From assembly GCF_964253085.1 (NCBI RefSeq), contig NZ_CAXUQH020000001.1, positions 806,001 to 870,000 of the forward strand: DNA of 64,000 bases. The letters are read 5' to 3'. Positions within the stretch are counted from its first letter, which is position 1, and each line of letters opens with the position of its first letter. The notes beneath the pieces were generated by a model, which saw only the letters and a program-made list of their open reading frames with translations, ran no database searches and was not told the origin of the DNA. The position numbers and the translations under genes are program-made. Shown in pieces: positions 42,081 through 50,816 of this stretch. Origin of the DNA: Paenibacillus_E sp964253085 (lineage in GTDB: Bacteria; Bacillota; Bacilli; Paenibacillales; NBRC-103111).

Positions 42081-42154
42081 CGGGACGTAGCTCAGCTTGG
42101 TAGAGCACCTGCTTTGGGAGCAGGGGGTCGCATGTTCAAATCGTGTCGTCCCGA
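42081..42154 (+). tRNA. tRNA-Pro (TGG), copy 2
   Basis: Same as copy 1; CCA not encoded. Confidence 0.95.
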
Positions 42155-42164
42155 TCAAGAAAGA

Positions 42165-42211
42165 AAGCATAGACTGTCAGCTTCATGCTGATTGTGTCTA
42201 TGCTTTTTTTT
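42165..42211 (+). terminator. Terminator of tRNA cluster 2
   Basis: AAAGCATAGAC / GTCTATGCTTT with inner AGC / GCT and a T-run. Confidence 0.9.
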
Positions 42212-42285
42212 GTGCATCGGCATTTACTAATAACTGGGATTCAAGTTTCTGTTGGTGTATAGTAGACAAGGAGGAGGGCTGCAAC

Positions 42286-43485
42286 ATGGAACTACGCTGG
42301 AGACGGAATCTATTTATTTTATGGATTGGGGCATTCTTTTGCGCGATGGCGTACACACTCTCGATCCCGTTTATCCCTATATTTTTACAAGAAGACTTGG
42401 GTATACATAGTGGTTTAGAGGCATGGTCGGGTATCACGTTCTCTGTGAGCTTTCTCGCAAGTGCAGTTATCGCACCTTTTTGGGGCTCTCTAGCTGACAA
42501 ATATGGCAGGAAGCCGATGCTGCTTCGTTCAGGGCTAAGCTTAAGCGCAGTCTATTTTCTTAACTATTTCGTAAATGATCCTTATACGTTTATTGTTGTT
42601 CGTGTTCTACAGGGACTTATGGCGGGCTATATCCCCGCATCGATGGCGTTAGTCAGTACGAACACACCGGAGAAGCATGTTGGTTATGCCTTAAGTGTCA
42701 TGTCAACGGCGACGGCAGCTGGGAGCATCCTAGGCCCGTTGTTCGGGGGCATGCTCAGCCACTGGGTAGGGACAAGAGAATGTTTCTTGGCATCTGGATT
42801 TGTCGTACTCATTTCTGCTGTGATCGCCGTAGTTGGGGTGAAGGAAGTACATCACAAGAAAGCGGGCGCACGCCCAAGTGTGCTTCAGGACATCAGGCAA
42901 GCGACCGCTAATAAGCGGTTATTATCCATTTTTGGCTTAACCTTATTAGTAGCAACTTCGGTGATGATTTTGGAACCGCTTTTAACGATTTATGTTGTTC
43001 AAATCGGCGGAAGCGCCAAGGGGGCATCATTGAGCTCGGGTATTATTTTCTCCGCTGCAGGTGTGGCGACTGTCATCATGGGATCTAGATGGGGCATTAT
43101 CGGGCAGCGAATCGGTTATGATAAAACGCTGCTTATTGGCTTAATCGGCGGGGGTATTGGGAATTTGCTGCAATTAGCGGTACATAGTCTAATCGGTTTC
43201 GGTGTGCTTCGGTTCAGTTATGGATTGTTTTTCGCTGCGGTCTATCCGGCCCTGAGCGCGCTTATTGTGAAAGCTTCCGATGCTGACTTCCGGGGGAGAG
43301 CGATGAGTCTTAACCAAACGTCGAATCAATTAGGGATGATGATCGGTCCTTTAATCGGCGGATTCCTTGGCGGTCTGGTTGGAATACATTCCGTATTTTT
43401 ATTAACAGGGTGTGCGTTGCTGTTAGCAGCCGGTGTGTTACAGCTCAATCTGAGGAAGCAAGTGAAACAGATATCTGCGGACTGA
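42286..43485 (+). CDS. MFS transporter, multidrug-efflux (DHA1) type
   Basis: 399-residue membrane protein with about 12 segments. Motif A is GSLADKYGRKPML between segments 2 and 3; the second half has the related GIIGQRIGYDKTLL. RVLQGLMAGYIPASMALVST in segment 4-5 resembles antiporter motif B/C regions, and GPLFGGMLSHWVG follows. Export of small hydrophobic compounds by proton exchange is expected, substrate unknown. The ATG at 42286 has AAGGAGGAGGG upstream; longer in-frame starts would run through tRNA-Pro and its terminator. Confidence 0.9.
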   Translation: MELRWRRNLFILWIGAFFCAMAYTLSIPFIPIFLQEDLGIHSGLEAWSGITFSVSFLASAVIAPFWGSLADKYGRKPMLLRSGLSLSAVYFLNYFVNDPYTFIVVRVLQGLMAGYIPASMALVSTNTPEKHVGYALSVMSTATAAGSILGPLFGGMLSHWVGTRECFLASGFVVLISAVIAVVGVKEVHHKKAGARPSVLQDIRQATANKRLLSIFGLTLLVATSVMILEPLLTIYVVQIGGSAKGASLSSGIIFSAAGVATVIMGSRWGIIGQRIGYDKTLLIGLIGGGIGNLLQLAVHSLIGFGVLRFSYGLFFAAVYPALSALIVKASDADFRGRAMSLNQTSNQLGMMIGPLIGGFLGGLVGIHSVFLLTGCALLLAAGVLQLNLRKQVKQISAD

Positions 43486-43554
43486 GGTTTTAATACGATT
43501 AGATTTGTAAATAAAGATATACATACTCGATTACAGAAGGGAGCAAATCTAACG

Positions 43555-44433
43555 ATGTTGAAGAGAACATTAGGTCGATTGAATAAGGAAACCTCTGTGT
43601 TGATGTTTGGTGCAGCTAGTCTAGGTCAGGTCACACAGGAGGAGGCAGATGCCTCGATCGCTTTCGCACTGGCACATGGTATTGATCATTTTGATACAGC
43701 GGCGAGCTATGGAGATGCTGAGATACGAATGGGCCCGACGATTAGCCTGGTGCGGAATGATATTTTTTTAGCTACCAAAACAGGGCAAAGAACGAAAAAG
43801 GAAGCAAAGGAAGAAATCTATCGCTCTTTGGAGAGGATGAAGGTAGATACCGTCGACCTGCTGCAACTGCATGCGGTGGGATCGATGGAGGAATTAGATC
43901 GCTGCACGGCAAAGGGCGGATCGCTAGAAGCGGTATTAGAAGCGCAAAGCGAGGGTATTGTGAAGGAAATCGGGATCACAGGTCACGGGCATCAGGCGCC
44001 GGCGGTTCATTTGGAAGCGCTCAGGAGGTTCCCTTTTGCCACCATACTCTTCCCTCTAAATTATTATATGTATAGCTTACCGGAATATCGGGAGGCTGTA
44101 GATGCTTTGATGGCGGAAGCGAACAAGCAACAGACGGCTATTCGGGTGATCAAAGCGATTGCGAAGGCACCTTGGATAGAAGGGGCGGAGCGTCCGTATG
44201 CGACGTGGTATGAGCCTTTTGATCAGCAGGAGATTATCGATGCTTGTGTGCACTTCGTGTTGTCGTTTCCAAGTGTATGTGGATTTGCGAGTGCGGGGGA
44301 TGTGCATTTATTTCCCAAAATCGTGGATGCCGTAGAGCGCTATGGAACGATGAGCAAGGTGGAAATGGAACGAATTCTGAGTGGGATTAGCGGATATACG
44401 AGTGTTTTTGGAGCGCCGACGTCGATTGCTTAA
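43555..44433 (+). CDS. Aldo/keto reductase
   Basis: 292-residue NAD(P)H-dependent reductase with the AKR barrel. Catalytic tetrad: Asp and Tyr in HFDTAASYGDAE (near 44-55), Lys in FLATKTG (near 78) and His in LLQLHAVG (near 110). MFGAASLGQ opens the barrel. The C-terminal cofactor region is less typical than usual. GAAGGGAG precedes the ATG. Physiological substrate unknown. Ends at a terminator. Confidence 0.9.
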   Translation: MLKRTLGRLNKETSVLMFGAASLGQVTQEEADASIAFALAHGIDHFDTAASYGDAEIRMGPTISLVRNDIFLATKTGQRTKKEAKEEIYRSLERMKVDTVDLLQLHAVGSMEELDRCTAKGGSLEAVLEAQSEGIVKEIGITGHGHQAPAVHLEALRRFPFATILFPLNYYMYSLPEYREAVDALMAEANKQQTAIRVIKAIAKAPWIEGAERPYATWYEPFDQQEIIDACVHFVLSFPSVCGFASAGDVHLFPKIVDAVERYGTMSKVEMERILSGISGYTSVFGAPTSIA

Positions 44434-44439
44434 TGTGAT

Positions 44440-44477
44440 AAGCCTTCACCCTATCTTTGTGGGTTGAAGGCTTTTTT
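44440..44477 (+). terminator. Rho-independent terminator
   Basis: AAGCCTTCACCC / GGGTTGAAGGCTT with a short loop and T6. Confidence 0.92.
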
Positions 44478-44553
44478 GTGACTTTTTGCGTATATACGAC
44501 ACTTATTAGAGGTGCCATACGAATAGCTATGAGGTACGTTAGGAGGCATGGTT

Positions 44554-46554
44554 ATGTTTAAATTATGGAAGGCAGTACCTCGACGCTTTTGGCAAGTTGC
44601 TGTTGGCGTAGTCCTAGTCGTGAGTGTGGGCGTGGTGTTCATGAGCTATTTTTACATAAAAGGACTTGATGTATCTCTGTTGAATCAGCCGCTTCCAGAG
44701 GCATCCGTCGTGCTCGATAAGAATGGACAAATAGCGTCGCAGCTATCTGCATCAAAGATTAATGCTGTGACCTTTAAGGAAATCCCACAGGTGCTTGTAG
44801 ATGCGATTGTCGCTGTAGAAGATCGACGGTTCTATGAGCATAAGGGCGTAGACGTGAAGTCCATCTTCCGTGCTGTAGCCCGTGATGTGCTGAAAGGAAG
44901 TTATTCCGAGGGTGCCAGTACGATTACGCAGCAGTTAGCTCGTAATCTATTTCTTACTTCGGATAAAACAGTCGGTCGTAAATTGCGTGAAGCGGCTTAT
45001 GCGATCAGAATAGAGACTAGCTACAGTAAGAATGACATTCTGGAAATGTATCTGAACAAGATATATTTTGGTGAAGGCAGTTGGGGTGTGCAGGGGGCAG
45101 CTAAAACGTATTTTAATAAAAATGTGACTGACATTACCCTGCCAGAAGCAGCGGTGTTGGCGGCATTGCCGAAGGCTCCAAGCCATTACTCCCCTTTTCA
45201 AAATGAAGAGCAAGCGCTGGAAAGAAGGAATACGGTCCTTAAGCTGATGCAGAAGGAAGGTAAAATATCTGGGCAGGATTACGATAAAGCAGCTGCTTCA
45301 GCACTTGGAGCCGTGAAGACGGTCAATATGGATGAGGCAAAAGGGAGAAATCGGGCTTATGTGGATGCTGTGATTGACGAGGCTGTAACCCTCTACGGGT
45401 TTACGGAAGAACAATTACTAACAGGCGGTTTGCGTATCACCACAGAGCTTGACCCTACGGTACAGAAAGCAGTTATAGATGTGTTTCACAATGATAGTCT
45501 GTTCCCAGAAAGCAAGCCAGATCAGCTTATACAGAGCGGTGCTGCTGTCGTCGATCAGAAATCAGGAGGGGTTAGAGCGTTAGCTGGTGGACGCGGGGAG
45601 GGGGTATTCCGGGGCTTCAGCCGTGCCACTCAGTTAAGGAGACAGCCAGGATCCGCTTTTAAGCCAGTCGCTGTGTATGGCCCTGCTCTGGAGTTAGGCT
45701 ACAAGCCTTCAACCATGCTGTTTGATGGACCGCTGAATATCGAAGGCTATCAGCCGCAAGATTGGGATCACCAATCGAGGGGGCAAGTATCGATGCAAGA
45801 GGCCATTACTTCATCCTGGAATATACCTGCAGTTTGGCTTTTACATGAGATAGGCATCGATAATGGCTTGAAGTTTGCGAAGTCATTGGGGATAAGTCTA
45901 CCAGCACAAGACAGGCAACTGGGTATTGCGCTTGGCGGGCTTTCCGAGGGGGTATCTCCGCTGCAGATGGCGCAGGCCTTTAGTGCCTTTGCAGCAAAGG
46001 GCGTCTTAAACCCTGCACATCTGATCGCCAAAATTGAGACCAATGACGGACATCTGCTTGTTCAAGCGAAAGGGAAGGGGCAGTCCGTAATGCGAGCTGA
46101 AACGGCCAATATGATGACGTCGATGCTGCAGACGGCAGTAGTGCAGGGGACAGGGAAGAATGCGGCTATGAATCGTCCCGTAGCAGGGAAATCAGGTACG
46201 ACACAGCTGCCCGGTACGAAGGAGTTCGAGGGAATCGGCAGCGGAAGTGCCAAGGATGCTTGGTTCGTTGGCTATACGCCTGAGTTGACGGCAGCGGTAT
46301 GGGTTGGTTATGACCGAACGGATGCGACGCATTATTTAACAACCTCGGGTGGGGCAGTGCCTGCTGTATTATTTCGTGAGATGCTGAGTCGTGCGTTAGC
46401 TCAAGCACCTGTTGTTCCTTTTGACATTCCAAAGAGTGTAGAATTGCCTCAGAAGGAAAGCTCCTCCTCGAATGAATCATCAACGAAGAAGGACAAGGAA
46501 CAGCAAAAGCAAGCTGAACAAGGGCATGGACATGGTAAAGAGAAGAAAAAATAA
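44554..46554 (+). CDS. Class A penicillin-binding protein (PBP1-type)
   Basis: 666-residue bifunctional peptidoglycan synthase. After one membrane segment (residues 15-35) comes the GT51 glycosyltransferase domain (EDRRFYEHKGVD, STITQQLARNLFL, KILEMYLNKIYFG-like EMYLNKIYFGEG). The transpeptidase domain has SxxK in RQPGSAFKP, SxN in SSWN and KSGT in AGKSGTTQ. The tail after residue 635 is rich in Ser, Lys and Glu and probably disordered. The ATG at 44554 lies 7 nt after AGGAGG; the ATG at 44548 is too close to it. Monocistronic. Confidence 0.95.
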   Translation: MFKLWKAVPRRFWQVAVGVVLVVSVGVVFMSYFYIKGLDVSLLNQPLPEASVVLDKNGQIASQLSASKINAVTFKEIPQVLVDAIVAVEDRRFYEHKGVDVKSIFRAVARDVLKGSYSEGASTITQQLARNLFLTSDKTVGRKLREAAYAIRIETSYSKNDILEMYLNKIYFGEGSWGVQGAAKTYFNKNVTDITLPEAAVLAALPKAPSHYSPFQNEEQALERRNTVLKLMQKEGKISGQDYDKAAASALGAVKTVNMDEAKGRNRAYVDAVIDEAVTLYGFTEEQLLTGGLRITTELDPTVQKAVIDVFHNDSLFPESKPDQLIQSGAAVVDQKSGGVRALAGGRGEGVFRGFSRATQLRRQPGSAFKPVAVYGPALELGYKPSTMLFDGPLNIEGYQPQDWDHQSRGQVSMQEAITSSWNIPAVWLLHEIGIDNGLKFAKSLGISLPAQDRQLGIALGGLSEGVSPLQMAQAFSAFAAKGVLNPAHLIAKIETNDGHLLVQAKGKGQSVMRAETANMMTSMLQTAVVQGTGKNAAMNRPVAGKSGTTQLPGTKEFEGIGSGSAKDAWFVGYTPELTAAVWVGYDRTDATHYLTTSGGAVPAVLFREMLSRALAQAPVVPFDIPKSVELPQKESSSSNESSTKKDKEQQKQAEQGHGHGKEKKK

Positions 46555-46556
46555 GT

Positions 46557-46606
46557 AATAAAGCCCTCGAAATCCGGTTAAGGAGGACGAGGGCTTTATT
46601 TTTTTT
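46557..46606. terminator. Bidirectional terminator
   Basis: AATAAAGCCCTCG / CGAGGGCTTTATT with T8 on the plus strand and an A-rich left flank; it separates the converging PBP and secreted-protein genes. Confidence 0.92.
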
Positions 46607-46610
46607 CTAG

Positions 46611-47432
46611 TTAGTCATGCTTATCACTGTTACCGCGCTTTTTCTCATTCTTTTCTTTATCGTTATTTTTTTCTTTGACATGAACATTCAACTTGCCAGC
46701 ATCTAGATCGTATTGTTTGGCGAGCTGCTCACTTAGTGCTTGCCGAGCACCGGGGGCGGTGAGGTCAACGGAACCTAGCAGTTTGGAGATCCAAGCCTGG
46801 GCTTGAGCACCCGTGAGATGAATCCTGCCGGCATGCGGAGACTGGATGCTCAGATCAAACTGAGGGCCATTTGCTCCCTTGGATTGTTTCAAATGGAAGT
46901 TGAAATGCTGCCCATCTACGCTAACATCCACATCCTTCAGGTCAGAACGGCTACCAGGTGGGGAAGCTTCTGGCTTATTTTTTTCCACCTTAGGAGAGGA
47001 AGTTGGCCCCACAGTTGAGCTGGGAGCTGCCAAATCAGGGACAGGAACAGATACTGGTACAGGCGATTCGCTCGGAACAGGAGAGACGGACTGAGCTGAT
47101 TCAGAAGCGATCGCTGTTTCTGAAGATCCCTTCACATAAGCGGCCTGTTTCTTGTTATTCAGAATGACTTCAATTTCATTCCCAGTCTGTAAATCACTTA
47201 ACTGAGCCTTCTCGTCATTCATATACACCCAGACGGATGAAGCCAAAGGTACGGTTTGATCACCGGTATCCGTATGTAAAGTAATCGTATCTGCCGTCAG
47301 AGCCGTTAGCTTACCTTGGATGGTTGTTGAAGTTGTCACGCTGGATGACGTTGCAGCATAAGCGGTCCAACCACAGAGCATCAGGGTAGCCATCGTAATA
47401 GCAATAATCGTTATTTTCATTTTTTTGTGCAT
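46611..47432 (-). CDS. Secreted protein of unknown function
   Basis: 273 residues. A signal peptide ends at AYA|ATSS near residue 27. Residues 30-95 form a small beta-domain (TTIQGKLTALTADTITLHTD, then GNEIEVILNNKKQAAYVKG) that resembles DUF5666-like or OB-type repeats in exported proteins. A Pro/Ser/Val-rich linker (SPVPSESPVPVSVPVPD) is followed by a second region and a very charged Lys/Asp/Asn tail (KEKNNDKEKNEKKRGNSDKH). The ATG at 47432 has GGAGG 8 nt upstream; a GTG at 47441 overlaps that site. It lies 85 bp after the hprK-like gene, possibly on the same transcript. Function unknown. Confidence 0.75.
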   Translation of the reverse strand: MHKKMKITIIAITMATLMLCGWTAYAATSSSVTTSTTIQGKLTALTADTITLHTDTGDQTVPLASSVWVYMNDEKAQLSDLQTGNEIEVILNNKKQAAYVKGSSETAIASESAQSVSPVPSESPVPVSVPVPDLAAPSSTVGPTSSPKVEKNKPEASPPGSRSDLKDVDVSVDGQHFNFHLKQSKGANGPQFDLSIQSPHAGRIHLTGAQAQAWISKLLGSVDLTAPGARQALSEQLAKQYDLDAGKLNVHVKEKNNDKEKNEKKRGNSDKHD

Positions 47433-47517
47433 CCTAAACACCTCCGCTAACAGTTTTCGAGCCGAAGGGAGGTTTTAGGACGGTACACCTAAATCTATAC
47501 AGCGAAAAGAGACGAGA

Positions 47518-48432
47518 CTAGTCTATGTCGGATTGCAGGCGCTGCATGAATTCTTCTGCTGCACTGTAGCCCTGTTGACGCAGATACCAGCTATTGGCGG
47601 CTGCTTCGATAAGACCGGCTACATCACGTCCGGGCTGTAACTGGATCTCAATATGGGGAATCGAAATGTCCATATATTCGGTGAAAGTGGGTTCTAGTTC
47701 GAGATCATTGTTCAGCGCATGTTCCTGCCACTTCGTAAGCTCGATATCGAGTACGATGCGTGTTTCATCTTGAAAAGCTTTGCGGCCATAAAGCCGTGAG
47801 ACGTTGATGAGTCCGACACTGCGCAGCGCGAGGAATTCCTTCGTTTTACCATTGTGCGTACCGAGCAGCGTTTCAGGGCTAATCTTCTTGAGCACCACGA
47901 TATCATCGGCGACTAGGCGATGCCCTCTGCGGATCAGCGTGTGAGCTGTTTCGCTCTTGCCAACACCTGATTTCCCGCGCAGCAGGATGCCGATCCCTGA
48001 AACATTGACGCAGACCCCGTGGACGGCGATCTCCTGAGCAAGCGATTTGCTCAAAAATAAATCAACCAAGTCCTGGAATTTGCTCGTATGAGCACTCGTG
48101 CGGAGAAGAGGGATCTTCTCTTCTTCGCAGTATTTCTTTAAGTATTTCAAGCCTTCTTGGTTTCTCGTTACGACGAAACAAGGCGGGTGATATTTGACAA
48201 TATTACCGATGTGCAAATTTCTTTCATTTTCGCTGAGCTTATGTAGGTAGGTGATTTCCTTGCGGCCTAATAGCTGCACATGCGCTTGTGGGAAATATTC
48301 AAAATAGCCGACAAATTCCAAACCAGGGCGGTGTGCCTTCGTTTTGGTAATAGGACGGTGGAGTTCCGAATGGCCAGCGAGAATTTCGAGCGAAAAGCGT
48401 TCAACTAAATCTTTTACAGTGACGGACTTCAA
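47518..48432 (-). CDS. hprK: HPr kinase/phosphorylase, divergent (HprK family)
   Basis: 304-residue bifunctional enzyme of the type that phosphorylates Ser46 of HPr and so sets carbon catabolite repression with CcpA. N-terminal domain: KDLVERFSLEILAG, RPGLEFVGYF. Kinase domain: Walker A LLRGKSGVGKSETAHTLI near residue 153 and LVADDIVVLKK; C-terminal IPHIEIQLQPGRDVAGLIEA. Usual family RGLGIIDV is RSVGLINV here, and GAGAV is replaced by GRKAF, so catalytic balance may differ. TTG start after AAGGAGG. It is not next to lgt, where the standard firmicute gene usually sits, so it may be a second copy. Confidence 0.85.
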   Translation of the reverse strand: MKSVTVKDLVERFSLEILAGHSELHRPITKTKAHRPGLEFVGYFEYFPQAHVQLLGRKEITYLHKLSENERNLHIGNIVKYHPPCFVVTRNQEGLKYLKKYCEEEKIPLLRTSAHTSKFQDLVDLFLSKSLAQEIAVHGVCVNVSGIGILLRGKSGVGKSETAHTLIRRGHRLVADDIVVLKKISPETLLGTHNGKTKEFLALRSVGLINVSRLYGRKAFQDETRIVLDIELTKWQEHALNNDLELEPTFTEYMDISIPHIEIQLQPGRDVAGLIEAAANSWYLRQQGYSAAEEFMQRLQSDID

Positions 48433-48625
48433 ACGGGTGATCCTCCTTCGAGTTGATCATTAGATCGTTCTCTACTAGATTCTCTTTCATATAGGAACAA
48501 TCCTTTAAAATAAGGCGCACGAGCCCACTGAACATTGGTATGACAAGGATTTCCAAAGTTTTTTATTGCTTTTGTAAGCTAAGTTGGTATGATTATAGGA
48601 AAAGCAGTAAGGGGATCGAACGAAC

Positions 48626-48895
48626 ATGGAAGTAACCTATAAGAACTGTCAAAGCTGCGGGATGCCTCTCGCTCGGGACGAGCAAGGCGGCGGTACGGAG
48701 AAAACGGGTATCAAGAGTAAGGTATATTGCAGTCATTGCTACCAAAACGGTGCGTTCACATCGCCTGATCTAACGGTTGAACAGATGAGAGAACTGGTTA
48801 AAGGGAAATTAGTTGAGTTTGGGTTTCCGCGATTTCTAACAGGGTTATTCACAAGGAATATCCCTAAATTGAAAAGATGGTCGTCTAATAAGTGA
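48626..48895 (+). CDS. Small zinc-ribbon protein (putative zinc ribbon, PF12674-like)
   Basis: 89-residue protein with CQSCGMPLARDEQGGGTEKT near residue 8 and YCSHCYQNGAFTSPDLTVEQ near 38: two Cys pairs forming a zinc ribbon, followed by a helical C-terminal half (MRELVKGKLVEFGFPRFLTG). An extended -10 promoter (TTGCTT, TGGTATGAT) lies about 35 bp upstream. The family occurs widely with unknown function. Its stop codon forms the left edge of the dispersed element that follows. Confidence 0.85.
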   Translation: MEVTYKNCQSCGMPLARDEQGGGTEKTGIKSKVYCSHCYQNGAFTSPDLTVEQMRELVKGKLVEFGFPRFLTGLFTRNIPKLKRWSSNK

Positions 48896-49040
48896 GAAAA
48901 CCTCTATCGAGGCCATTCAAAGATGAGCGACCGCGTATGAAGAGGAGAGACTTTGGTCTCCGACCAAAGATCCCTATATATGGTTTTATCGCCAAATCGA
49001 AAACTTATACTTTCTATTGTGGAAAAAAATAACGCTCTGC
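48893..49040. repeat. Dispersed intergenic element, copy 2
   Basis: Second copy of the element at 34.4 kb, in the same orientation. The block ATTCAAAGATGAGCGACCGCGT is identical. Here CCTC / GAGG pairs at the left, AAAACC pairs with GGTTTT downstream, and a private hairpin CTTTGGTC / GACCAAAG sits where copy 1 has only a few bases; copy 1's private hairpin is missing. The variable hairpins inside conserved blocks suggest a folded RNA. The right end runs into a terminator. Confidence 0.75.
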
Positions 49041-49060
49041 ACCCGAGGTGTAGAGCGTTT
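49031..49060. terminator. Terminator, mainly for the minus-strand small gene
   Basis: AACGCTCTGCACC / GGTGTAGAGCGTT (one G-U). On the minus strand a run of seven T follows, and on the plus strand TTTTC. Confidence 0.85.
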
Positions 49061-49100
49061 TCTAATTAGTTGGTTCCCTTATCTTTGTATGTAAAAGCAG

Positions 49101-49271
49101 CTATCTGTGAAAGCCGCATTTTTTGGCAAGTGTTGGCCATGTCGAGAGAAACATGCTTTCCCACCTGTCTTCAGGTAATACGAGGATCCATCTGGCGATT
49201 TGATCCAAGCCCATTTCGTAAAGCGTGTGAAGCACTTCTTCTTTTTCTGATCCGGTTTTTAATGCTAACAT
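49101..49271 (-). CDS. 56-residue hypothetical protein
   Basis: A short frame with a clear ribosome site (GAGGTGG, 8 nt before the ATG) and its own terminator 40 bp downstream. The product begins MLALKTGSEKEEVLHTLYEM and has an amphipathic helical look, with RWILVLPEDRWESMF in the middle and a Cys near the end. No family is recognised. An overlapping plus-strand frame of 85 codons has no ribosome site. The 160 bp between it and the next gene on the same strand show nothing notable. Confidence 0.6.
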   Translation of the reverse strand: MLALKTGSEKEEVLHTLYEMGLDQIARWILVLPEDRWESMFLSTWPTLAKKCGFHR

Positions 49272-49433
49272 CTCAAAACCACCTCAATCGAATGTATTCA
49301 AACAATTATGTATATGCGAAGTTTTGAAAATATGTGACTGGAATTTTCAAAAAGCCTGTTCATAAGCCTAGGAAGAAGCTTGTTCTTTGTAATATTTGGA
49401 AATTAAAGGAATGTGGTTTAGGGTAGGCTTATC

Positions 49434-50816
49434 TCATTTCAACTGATTCCGAATGATCGGATCAAGGGTTTGGAGCACCTGAGTAAGCTCTTCGTCTGTG
49501 ACTGCCTCTCGACCGTATCGCACCCGATTATAAGCCTTGGTAAGGGCGTGAACAGAAGCTTCTGAAAGTTGAGTTTGATGTGTGAGCTCCCAGCCTGTTT
49601 CGTTAGGGGTTAATGCGCGTTTGAAGGCGTAACCGCTCTTGCTCGCTTGTCCAATCAACACACGGTACAGATAGCGGATACGCTCTTGGTTGTTCGGTAG
49701 TTGAGACCAAGAGAGCTCGCGAACGGACGTAGGCCACAGTTTTGAGCTTGCTTTGCGCCACCATAGATTAGGAAGCTCTCTCCAATCGAGAAGGGCTTCT
49801 TTCTCATCGGTATACCCCTCAGTTGCATCTCCTTGTTCCCGACGCAGCGATCGCTTCCAAAAGCGCCGAATGAAGGAGAGAAGCGCTGGTGCTAGCTTCA
49901 TCAAGATCAGATAGAGGCAGCATAGGATGAGTGCAATGACCAACACATAGCCTACAATTTGCACAAGATATTGCATGAGAATCCCAAACCAACCTGGTTC
50001 ATGAGGTGAAGCTGGCGGGAGTCCCAAAGGAGGCGGTGCTGAAGGGCTGGCCTCAGGAACATCAGGTGGTGCTTCGGATGACATCAATCCCAGCAGCCAA
50101 GCTAGGAAGCCATGGAGAAGGCGCATGAGGCCTTGCTTGATTTGCTGAAAGTAAGCGACGGCAGCGATAACCGCAATAAAGCCGATTAACCAAATGCGAC
50201 TGGAACGTTTCACGGTTTGCGACAGCGACGAAGCGGCAGCGCGATCATTCCCTGCTAAGGTAGCGACAAGAAGCTGCGTGCGATTCGTCATAAAGAAGAA
50301 GAGAATCAGGGTAGCGAATCCGAGCCCGTTCAAGGCTATTTTGTACGGATGCATAAGCTCTACTCGGGTCATAATGGGAACACCAATGAAGTACATGACA
50401 CCAGAGATCACGAAAACGCCAGATGTATAAAGGGAGAGCCATCCATCTTTGGTATACCGAATACCCCGATAGACGAGTAGTGCACCAATTGCCGCACATA
50501 AAGCAACGTGCAAGGGTTCCATTTGAAATACATAGGATAATCCATAACCTGCGGCCACACAGACAAGAAACTCGTACCCTTTGCGAGAGAGCCATTTCAA
50601 CTGTCCCAAGTAGGCGCCGATCACGAAGCTGAGCAGTAGTTGGATACATGTCAAACCAAGCGCGCTATCGAATACATAAACTTGAGATAACGTAACTAGC
50701 GGAGCAAAGATAGCCAGCTCGACGATACCAAATAAGAGTGCAAGGCCGCATCCCAGTAGAAGGTAGGATAAACGAGAAGGCGGAGAATTCGTTCGATTAA
50801 GCAAGGGCTTGAGCAT
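49434..50816 (-). CDS. DUF4129-domain membrane protein
   Basis: 460-residue protein with about eight membrane segments in residues 15-310, interrupted by a Pro/Ser/Ala-rich loop (PPDVPEASPSAPPPLGLPPA), and a cytosolic or external C-terminal DUF4129 domain (IRYLYRVLIGQASKSGYAFK, TPNETGWELT, YNRVRYGREAVTDEEL). It ends the MoxR-DUF58-DUF4129 operon; its start overlaps the DUF58 gene by 20 bp and has AGGAGGTG within that gene. In related genomes a transglutaminase domain is found in this position, but I see none here. Role unknown, probably a membrane complex with the AAA ATPase. Confidence 0.82.
   Translation of the reverse strand: MLKPLLNRTNSPPSRLSYLLLGCGLALLFGIVELAIFAPLVTLSQVYVFDSALGLTCIQLLLSFVIGAYLGQLKWLSRKGYEFLVCVAAGYGLSYVFQMEPLHVALCAAIGALLVYRGIRYTKDGWLSLYTSGVFVISGVMYFIGVPIMTRVELMHPYKIALNGLGFATLILFFFMTNRTQLLVATLAGNDRAAASSLSQTVKRSSRIWLIGFIAVIAAVAYFQQIKQGLMRLLHGFLAWLLGLMSSEAPPDVPEASPSAPPPLGLPPASPHEPGWFGILMQYLVQIVGYVLVIALILCCLYLILMKLAPALLSFIRRFWKRSLRREQGDATEGYTDEKEALLDWRELPNLWWRKASSKLWPTSVRELSWSQLPNNQERIRYLYRVLIGQASKSGYAFKRALTPNETGWELTHQTQLSEASVHALTKAYNRVRYGREAVTDEELTQVLQTLDPIIRNQLK

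Noticed and set aside
49070..49327. 85-codon plus-strand frame
   Set aside because: No ribosome site; the minus-strand 56-residue frame with ribosome site and terminator explains the region better.
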